Shown piece by piece: positions 58,173-64,000 of a stretch of DNA of 64,000 nt. Source of the stretch: Adineta ricciae (taxonomy: Eukaryota; Rotifera; Eurotatoria; Adinetida; Adinetidae); NCBI GenBank assembly GCA_905250025.1, contig CAJNOJ010000395.1, forward strand, positions 1 through 64,000, in the 5' to 3' direction. Within the stretch, counting starts at the first letter, position 1. Each line of letters opens with the position of its first letter. A program made the position numbers and the translations under genes. The notes beneath the pieces are model-generated. The model ran no database searches. It was not told the origin of the DNA and saw nothing but the letters and a program-made list of their open reading frames with translations.

Positions 58173-58970
58173 CTACAATTGTGCAGAATAATATTGATAT
58201 TGGAGAAAAAGACTTGCAAGAAAAAAGAAAGTACCACCAGTAACACAAAAGATTGCAGAGATATTTGTTTGAAATTCGTTAGCACTGTATTCAAATGGTG
58301 CAAAGAATACACCAAGGAAATAAAACACACCGCCAAGTCCATTACAGATGTTAAAGCATAATGACGAAAGGTTGTTAATGAGATTTGTACAATGAAAACT
58401 ATATTCGTATGGATCCGTGCGGTTACGACGACCATTGTTACAGATTTGCCAACATGCAGACAGAAATATAACAACAGAGCCAATCATGATTAACCAGTTA
58501 CCTATATGCGTGTGTTTTTCGAAATAAGGGATTAACAATGCTGATCCAGATACATAACAGGCTGATCCACATGATGTAATAAACGAACGAGCAACAGTTA
58601 AGCGATCCACTTTGCGTGGTTTCATAGAATCGGAAACTTTTCGATCGTACCACCATTGCTGAAGATCAGCAAGGAGAAGAAAGGATGAACCGATAGTAAA
58701 AAGCCATCCACCAACCGTTAAAGCTAATGCAAAGTATCGCATAACTTTAGCAAAGTACATACATGATGCACCGATTAGAAATAATCCACCCAACATGAAA
58801 TGAATTCCATGAATTACTTTCCATCGAAATGAGGGAGAGTTCTCAAGATTGTCTGTGTTAGAGCACGGAGATCCAGGGACGATCAAAACACTATTACTTT
58901 CTTTATTTGCCAGTGTGTTCTGCACTTTTGATAAGAATACAATAAAACAAACATTCGAAAGATTGTGCAC
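58173..58970 (-). CDS. YrhK-like multipass membrane protein (haplotype 2)
   Basis: About 265 residues with three repeats of paired helices. Each second helix carries a G-x-W/F-x-x-x-I-G-S motif (G-G-W-L-F-T-I-G-S-S-F-L-L-L-A-D, G-N-W-L-I-M-I-G-S-V-V-I-F-L, V-T-G-G-T-F-F-F-L-A-S-L-F-L). This matches the YrhK family, mostly known from bacteria, with unknown function. The 5' end is unsettled: the open frame begins with a GTG and no in-frame ATG precedes the first helix, so a short upstream coding exon probably exists. It lies only ~68 bp downstream of the pentapeptide gene on the same strand. Horizontal origin is possible. Confidence 0.7.
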   Translation of the reverse strand: MHNLSNVCFIVFLSKVQNTLANKESNSVLIVPGSPCSNTDNLENSPSFRWKVIHGIHFMLGGLFLIGASCMYFAKVMRYFALALTVGGWLFTIGSSFLLLADLQQWWYDRKVSDSMKPRKVDRLTVARSFITSCGSACYVSGSALLIPYFEKHTHIGNWLIMIGSVVIFLSACWQICNNGRRNRTDPYEYSFHCTNLINNLSSLCFNICNGLGGVFYFLGVFFAPFEYSANEFQTNISAIFCVTGGTFFFLASLFLQYQYYSAQL

Positions 58971-59037
58971 TTCAAAGTGTACGAAATTTGATCACTATTA
59001 TTCTCTTTTCGACACCTTCTCGTAATACCCTCCACGC

Positions 59038-60057
59038 TCAAACATATGCATGTAGTGTTGTTCCATTGGGTAAGGTCACTTGATCGATTTTCACCCAAGA
59101 GTGTATTTGTTCCGGATCAAAATCGATACAACCAGTCAAATCCACGTGCGACAGGGAGGAGTTTTGCAACTGCATGCCAAGCATTGAACAGTTACGCACT
59201 GACACCTGATAAAATAGGCATCGTTGAAAGTTGGTGTAACCGAAATCGACTCCATCAAGATTAACTCCGTGAAATTCAGATTCAACAAAATAGCTGCTAC
59301 TTATATTTCCATCCGTGATTGAAGAGAAAGCAAATATGCTTTTGATAAACCTCCCATGGTCGAAACGAGACTTTGTTCATAGGTATCGCTTCAAATGACA
59401 CACTCTCCAATTGAGATCCGGTAAATCTGACGTTGTTCAGCGTGATTGTCAAATCGAAATCAAAGTTGTCGAGTTTTGAAAAAGACCAATCGCTATAATC
59501 AAGATTAGAAAATGCAAACGAGGGCGAATGAGAGAAAGACATGACACGGAATGATGCATGACGCATATCGGCATGTTGAATGTCCGGACAGTCGCTTACG
59601 TGATGGATAAACAATTGGTCGAATTGTATTCCGCTAACATTAGCTTGATAGAGCATTGACAATTCTCCTTTCAATTCTTTGCGAAGTAGATTAGCCTGAA
59701 TGAGATTTTTTAAAAGAATCGTCCGGCGTGAGATGCCAAGTGACTGTAAGGTATTTCGTGTTCGCATCTGTAGAACGAATAGAAATCTTAAACTGAACCC
59801 GTTCGAATACAAATAATCAGCGAATAAGATCGACAACTCACGTTGATATTCAATTAATACATTCCCACGCTCAAGATTCTTTTCGACAAGCACTTCGTTC
59901 AGAGAATTTTCTTGCTTAACTCCAAGTTCATCAGCGCGCTTCTGCTGATATAGACTACGTTGCACTTCGGCTAACGCATACTCTTGTCGTCGTTTATCTA
60001 TCGCTGTTCGCAAGTCGTGCGTACGCTGTGCATAAGCCGTTTGGTTATCATCTTCAC
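59038..60057 (-). CDS. coiled-coil/pentapeptide-repeat protein, 5'-truncated and frame-broken (haplotype 2)
   Basis: The frame is open from the gap at 60058 (D-D-N-Q-T-A-Y-A-Q-R) through a helical region (E-Y-A-L-A-E-V-Q-R-S-L-Y-Q-Q-K), a globular linker (L-Q-M-R-T-R-N-T-L) and pentapeptide-type repeats (A-D-M-R-H-A-S-F, F-S-N-L-D-Y-S-D-W-S-F). Near 59290-59340 the frame shifts: one frame ends K-Y-K-stop, while the next carries the conserved C-terminus (S-S-Y-F-V-E-S-E-F ... T-L-P-N-G-T-T-L-H) to the stop at 59038. No GT-AG intron restores the frame, and ~20-25 residues present in the paralog at 62749 are missing. This is probably a deletion with frameshift. Confidence 0.65.
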
Positions 60058-60083
60058 NNNNNNNNNNNNNNNNNNNNNNNNNN
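60058..60083. other. assembly gap (26 N)
   Basis: A run of 26 N's joins a pentapeptide-protein exon to the interior of an F-box/LRR gene. Both are on the minus strand but unrelated. Confidence 0.95.
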
Positions 60084-60560
60084 GTAAATCAGTTTCGGTA
60101 ATCTCCAGACTATATTCATGAAATGTAGAATTTCCTTTTGCGTGCAGGCAAAATAACATCCAGTTAAACTGAGACGAACTAATTGAGGACATTCTACGAG
60201 AATGTCACCGATGATCTCACTAGAACGAAGGTGATCGAATGAGAGTGAACGAAGATGTGGAAATCGATCGAGAGTCCAACCATCGGATCGAAATAATTCG
60301 ATTTGGTTGGGTGTTTCGTCATCGTCCGATAAACCCAATGAAACGAGATGATCTTTGATGTAGGGAAAATAAGTTGGACAAACATTATAAAAATCTCTTA
60401 TTGTTGCTGCTCGAAAATCGAAACGAGACGTTTGAAAATGCACATGAATCAACTGATCAAACCTTGTATTCAATCGGTAGAATGCTTGAAGTACATGAAC
60501 ACTAGGAAGATATCCAAATATTTCAAGTAATAATTCATTAGCAAACAATTCTAAACTCAT
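60084..60560 (-). CDS. F-box/LRR protein family 2, N-terminal part (haplotype 1)
   Basis: Starts at ATG 60560 (M-S-L-E-L-F-A-N-E-L-L-L-E-I-F-G-Y-L-P) and contains the F-box and the first leucine-rich repeats, ending at the gap. Its last 202 bases (60084-60285) match the end of block e (50216-50417) with one mismatch. It therefore completes the gene at 48965-50417. Confidence 0.82.
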
Positions 60561-60730
60561 CCTGCGCAGCTGACGATACGTGAGCAAATGTGTTGCAATA
60601 ACACAGTATTACGAAAGTTATACGGCGGAAAGTAAATGTTTTTTTTCTCTCTCTCATTCTCGATGACGGTTGCACATATTTAATGTTATGATGTAGAAAA
60701 GAAAGAAGTATGATGCATGTCGACTGACAT

Positions 60731-61528
60731 CTATAATTGCGTAGAATAATATTGATATTGAAGAAAAAGACTTGCAAGAAAAAAGAAAGTACCACCGGTA
60801 ACACAAAAGATTGCAGAGATATTTGTTTGAAATTCGTTAGCACTGTATTCAGATGGAGCAAAGTACACACCAAGGAAATAAAACACACCGCCAAGTCCAT
60901 TACAGATGTTAAAGCAGAATGATGAAAGATTGTTAATGAGATTTGTACAATGAAAACTATATCCGTATGGATTCGTGTGGTTACGACGACCATTGTGGCA
61001 GATTTTCCAACATGCAGACAGAAATATAACAACAGAGCCAATCATGATTAACCGGTTACCTATATGTGTGTGTTTTTCAAAATAAGGAATTAACAATACT
61101 GACCCAGTTACGTAACAGGCTGATCCACATGATGTAATAAACGAATGAGCAACAGTTAAGCGATCCACTGTGCGTGGTTTCATAGAATCGGAAACCTTTC
61201 GATCGTACCACCATTGCTGAAGATCAGCAAGGAGAAGAAAGGATGAGCCGATAGTAAAAAGCCATCCGCCAACCGTTAAAGCCAATGAAAAGTGTTGCAT
61301 AACTTTAGCAAAGTACATACATGATGCACCGATTAGAAATAATCCACCCAGCATAGAATGAATTCCATGAATTACTTTCCATCGAAATGTGGGAGAGTTC
61401 TGAAGATTGTCTGTGTTAGAACACGGAGATCCAGGGACGATCAAAACACTATTACTTTCTTTATTCGCCAGTGTGTTCTGCACTTTTGATAAGAATACAA
61501 TAAAACAAGCATTCGAAAGAGTGTGCAC
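60731..61528 (-). CDS. YrhK-like multipass membrane protein (haplotype 1)
   Basis: Allele of 58173-58970: the same length, the same three G-x-W-x-x-x-I-G-S repeat units, and the same lack of an in-frame ATG at the 5' end. Substitutions such as G-N-R-L-I for G-N-W-L-I and R-P-K/T-V-D are scattered. The shared GTG beginning in both copies supports a missing upstream exon rather than a sequencing error. Confidence 0.7.
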   Translation of the reverse strand: MHTLSNACFIVFLSKVQNTLANKESNSVLIVPGSPCSNTDNLQNSPTFRWKVIHGIHSMLGGLFLIGASCMYFAKVMQHFSLALTVGGWLFTIGSSFLLLADLQQWWYDRKVSDSMKPRTVDRLTVAHSFITSCGSACYVTGSVLLIPYFEKHTHIGNRLIMIGSVVIFLSACWKICHNGRRNHTNPYGYSFHCTNLINNLSSFCFNICNGLGGVFYFLGVYFAPSEYSANEFQTNISAIFCVTGGTFFFLASLFLQYQYYSTQL

Positions 61529-61595
61529 TTCAAAATGTACGAAATTTGATCACTACTATTCTCTTTTCGACACTTTCTCGTAACATCCTTCACAC

Positions 61596-61856
61596 TCAGA
61601 CACATGAATGTAGTGTTGTTCCGTTGGGTAAGGTAACTTGATCGATTTTCACCCAAGAGTGTATTTGTTCCGGATCAAAATCGATACAACCAGTCAAATC
61701 CACGTGCGACAGGGAGGAGTTTTGCAACTGCATGCCAAGCATTGAACAGTTACGCATTGACACCTGATAAAATAGGCATCGTTGAAAGTTGGTGTAACCG
61801 AAATCGACTCCATCAAGATTAACTCCGTGAAATTCAGATTCAACAAAATAGCTGCT
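61596..61856 (-). CDS. pentapeptide-repeat protein, C-terminal piece (haplotype 1)
   Basis: Eighty-six residues from the join to TGA at 61596, with pentapeptide-type sequence (V-N-L-D-G-V-D-F-G-Y-T-N-F) and the terminal T-L-P-N-G-T-T-L-H-S-C-V. It is nearly identical to 59038-59296. The join at 61857 falls exactly where the haplotype 2 copy loses its reading frame. Confidence 0.75.
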   Translation of the reverse strand, partial: SSYFVESEFHGVNLDGVDFGYTNFQRCLFYQVSMRNCSMLGMQLQNSSLSHVDLTGCIDFDPEQIHSWVKIDQVTLPNGTTLHSCV

Positions 61857-61857
61857 N
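61857..61857. other. assembly join (single N)
   Basis: Separates the C-terminal piece of one pentapeptide gene from the coiled-coil part of another. About 130 residues of pentapeptide domain are missing if the two were one gene. Confidence 0.85.
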
Positions 61858-62629
61858 TTATCCAAGGCACATCAAGCAGTCCACCTTGATGGAGAGTATG
61901 AACGACGATGGTTCGACGTTTCGGATCGAGAAGTCGCAATGCTGATCTTGTTCGCATTTGCAAGATGACCATATGTATGAAATGCGAAATATTACCATTC
62001 GTATCAACGAAAAGTAATTGTTTGGCTAAGTCCCGTTGGTATTTGACTAATATCGTTCCTTTCCACCGTTCATCTTCTAGTTTCAAATTGCTCAAATAAT
62101 TTTGTTGCGCGATTTCGATTTCATGAGCGCGTTGAGCTCGATAAAGACTACGTTGCTTTTCGGCTAATTCATACTCTTGTTTTAGTTTATTTGTAGCGAT
62201 TTGAAGATCTAATTCACGTTGTAAATAAGCCGTTTGTTTATCATCTTCTAGTTGAAGACGTGTCAGTTCTCGATCTTCGTTGCGACGAATCCGCGACAAA
62301 TTTTGATCTTCTTCACGTTGGATACGAGAGAAATTTTTGTCATCCTCACGTAACAACCGTGCTATTTCACGATCTTGTTCACGCTGTATTTGAGCTTCCT
62401 CTGTGTCGTTGACACGTCGTTCCGCTCGCACTAAAACATCCTTCTGACGGTGGCTTTGAGCAACATTTTGCTGTTGAATAGAAACAATAATTGTAAAAAC
62501 GCCAATGATTAGCGGAATGGTTAAATTTGAAATAACTTTCAAATAATCTTCTGTTTTCAAACGATTGCTGCTTTCACGATCTCCTCGTTCTGTACTTGCT
62601 TGAACATTCGTATCAATCGGTTGTTCCAT
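61858..62629 (-). CDS. membrane-anchored hendecad coiled-coil protein, 3'-truncated
   Basis: ATG at 62629; about 257 residues before the join. A short N-terminal tail is followed by one transmembrane helix (residues ~32-51; I-P-L-I-I-G-V-F-T-I-I-V-S). A long helix follows, built from 11-residue repeats of the type R-E-E-D-x-x-x-x-R-I/L-Q (about 75-150). A second helical stretch (E-Y-E-L-A-E-K-Q-R-S-L-Y) and a linker (L-Q-M-R-T-R-S-A-L-R-L-L-D-P-K-R-R-T) come next; in the downstream paralog this linker precedes the pentapeptide repeats. The expected product is a membrane stalk carrying a pentapeptide beta-helix. It is only ~50% similar to the gene at 59038-60057, so it is a paralog rather than an allele. 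Confidence 0.78.
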
Positions 62630-62748
62630 ATTGATTTCACACGAGTCTCCTATATGCGATACTCAACATGTCTCGCTGTTTCAAGTGCAAGTTTTATTAG
62701 TTAAATCTGTCGTCTAGTTTATTTGTAAATAGAATGTCAAAACTTCAT

Positions 62749-64000
62749 TCAACAAGAAAACTGTTGTCCTTTGATAAATGTTCCATTGGGTAAAGTTGTT
62801 TGATAGAAATGAGATATTCCGGAAATTTGTTGAGAAGTTAATCCAGTGCATCCAGTCATGTTCACGTTCGACAATCTCGTCCTATCAAATATTGTTCCGG
62901 AAAGAGAACAATAAAACATTGATACAGCACAGAACGTACATCGGTTCAGATGAGCACCCGAGAAATCGACGCCATCGAATGTGACACTTTGAAACGTTGA
63001 CTGAACGAATGACCCGTGACTTAAATTACTGCCAACCATTGATAGTTGCACGAACTTTGAGTCTAAAAAGTTCGAGTGATCCATTCGAGAATTCAGAAGA
63101 ACTGTTTTAACGAATTGACAATGAGTACATATGTCGTTGTATTGAAAGGATACTCCATCCATTAACACGGTCTTATCAAAGTGAACTGCAGTTAATTGTG
63201 TTCGGAAGAATCTGGCCGCATTCATAGAGATATCATTTTGAAAGTAAGCATTTGTGATAATACTGTTAGACCAATCAGTATAATCCAGATTTGAAAACTG
63301 AAATATGGGCGAATCGTACAGACACACTCCTTGAAACGAAGCATATCGAAGATCGGCCCCTGCTGCATTCAGATAATCATATTTAGTACAGAGATTAAGG
63401 TCGATTTTACCGACTAAATAGCCGAATTCCACTCCGCTCAAGTTTGTCCTATAAAGTAATGATTGACTACGATCTCGTTCTAAATCAAGAATTCCTGCAT
63501 CGAAAAGTGTATTCACAAGAACAGTTCGGCGTTGAGGATCAAGCTGTCGTAGTGCTGCAGCAGTCTTCATCTGAAGTATAAACCACCATTTACTCTTCGG
63601 ATCTTTGAATAACGATCCATATTCTAACAACAATGTCGCCAGATCATCTTGATATTCTAGAAGTACATTTTCCTTTTGACGACCGTCTTCTAACAGGAGA
63701 TCATTAATTCGATTTTGATGTGCAATTTCTAATTCTTGTGCACGTTGTTGTTCAGACATGTTTCTTTGCAATTCTGCAAGTTCATAATCTTGTATCCGTT
63801 TGTCAATGGTGATTTTCAAATCAAGTTCACGCTGTAATCGAACTGTTTCCTTGTCTTCGAGACGCTGCAGTCGAGCAGCTTCGCGATCTTCTTCACGTTG
63901 AAGACGAGCTGTTCGTTGATCTTCCTCTCGTTGCAATCGTGTCATCGTTTTGTCTTCCTCACGTTGTAACCGAGCCGTTTCGCGATCTTCGTCACGCTGT
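62749..64000 (-). CDS. hendecad coiled-coil/pentapeptide-repeat protein, 5' end outside window
   Basis: Open from the window edge to TGA at 62749. It begins within tandem 11-residue repeats (E-D-R-E-T-A-R-L-Q-R-E, E-D-K-T-M-T-R-L-Q-R-E, and so on) that form a right-handed hendecad coiled coil. The E-L-A-E-L-Q-R-N helix and the L-R-Q-L-D-P-Q-R-R-T linker follow. About 230 residues of pentapeptide-type repeats (A-D-L-R-Y-A-S-F, S-N-L-S-H-G-S-F, V-D-F-S-G-A-H-L) come next, then a T-L-P-N-G-T-F tail. The upstream transmembrane anchor is inferred from the paralog. It lies 119 bp from the paralog, in a head-to-tail array. Confidence 0.8.
   Translation of the reverse strand, partial: QRDEDRETARLQREEDKTMTRLQREEDQRTARLQREEDREAARLQRLEDKETVRLQRELDLKITIDKRIQDYELAELQRNMSEQQRAQELEIAHQNRINDLLLEDGRQKENVLLEYQDDLATLLLEYGSLFKDPKSKWWFILQMKTAAALRQLDPQRRTVLVNTLFDAGILDLERDRSQSLLYRTNLSGVEFGYLVGKIDLNLCTKYDYLNAAGADLRYASFQGVCLYDSPIFQFSNLDYTDWSNSIITNAYFQNDISMNAARFFRTQLTAVHFDKTVLMDGVSFQYNDICTHCQFVKTVLLNSRMDHSNFLDSKFVQLSMVGSNLSHGSFVQSTFQSVTFDGVDFSGAHLNRCTFCAVSMFYCSLSGTIFDRTRLSNVNMTGCTGLTSQQISGISHFYQTTLPNGTFIKGQQFSC

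Noticed and set aside
58883-59098. Alternative frame over the pentapeptide end and YrhK start
   Set aside because: Open in both copies but it overlaps two better-supported genes. No GT-AG intron links it in phase to the YrhK frame.
1-64000. True tandem duplication of every gene block
   Set aside because: Copies switch exactly at N's, inside exons, and block ends overlap the starts of non-adjacent blocks (197 bp exact; 202 bp with one mismatch).

Overview
The window looks like a bdelloid rotifer nuclear genome (Adineta-like; genus inferred). It is AT-rich, with short GT-AG introns of about 45-65 bp and intron-containing genes. The gene families are those known to be expanded or acquired in bdelloids: F-box/LRR proteins, orphan rhodopsin-like GPCRs, ADP-ribosyltransferases (ART) fused to TPR or LRR repeats, FG-GAP and LDLa/EGF proteins. 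It also has bacterial-type enzymes (GH78 alpha-L-rhamnosidase, YtcJ-like amidohydrolase, YrhK-like membrane protein). No rRNA, intact tRNA or CRISPR was seen.

The central structural point is that the window is not one continuous chromosome segment. Seven N positions or runs (3919, 9346, 20392, 34668, 50418, 60058-60083, 61857) cut it into eight blocks: a 1-3918, b 3920-9345, c 9347-20391, d 20393-34667, e 34669-50417, f 50419-60057, g 60084-61856, h 61858-64000. Genes recur block by block in the same order with a few percent divergence. Block b ends with 197 bp identical to the start of block d, and block e ends with 202 bp (1 mismatch) matching the start of block g. The simplest reading is two homologous haplotypes chopped up and interleaved: haplotype 1 = a-c-e-g, haplotype 2 = b-d-f, with h unassigned.

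Consensus gene order: [hap1: a head-to-head pair of related secreted/membrane genes, one carrying TPRs; hap2: a polycystin-type channel 3' end] - F-box/LRR gene (+) - GNAT (-) - GPCR1 (+) - GNAT 5' remnant - GPCR2 (+) - amidohydrolase (+) - decaying multipass membrane gene (-) - ART-TPR (-) head-to-head with ART-LRR (+) - LDLa/EGF receptor (+) - broken FG-GAP gene (-) - small uncertain ORF (-) - GH78 rhamnosidase (-) - second F-box/LRR family (-) - YrhK-like membrane protein (-) - membrane coiled-coil/pentapeptide-repeat proteins (-, tandem array).

The most interesting biology is the divergent ART pair. One gene couples an ART to six kinesin-light-chain-type TPRs. The other couples an ART-like domain to 14 NLR/ribonuclease-inhibitor-type LRRs, each on its own 84-bp exon (last 90 bp). 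Together they resemble an immune-type sensor/effector module. In haplotype 2 only 302 bp separate them. In haplotype 1 that interval carries an insertion with RNA polymerase III-like A and B boxes, and the haplotype 1 ART-TPR copy has a 1-nt frameshift. Also notable are the TM/hendecad coiled-coil/pentapeptide family, a rhamnosidase intron whose expected AG acceptor reads CG in both copies, and a tandem duplication that copied a GPCR together with the 5' end of its GNAT neighbour.
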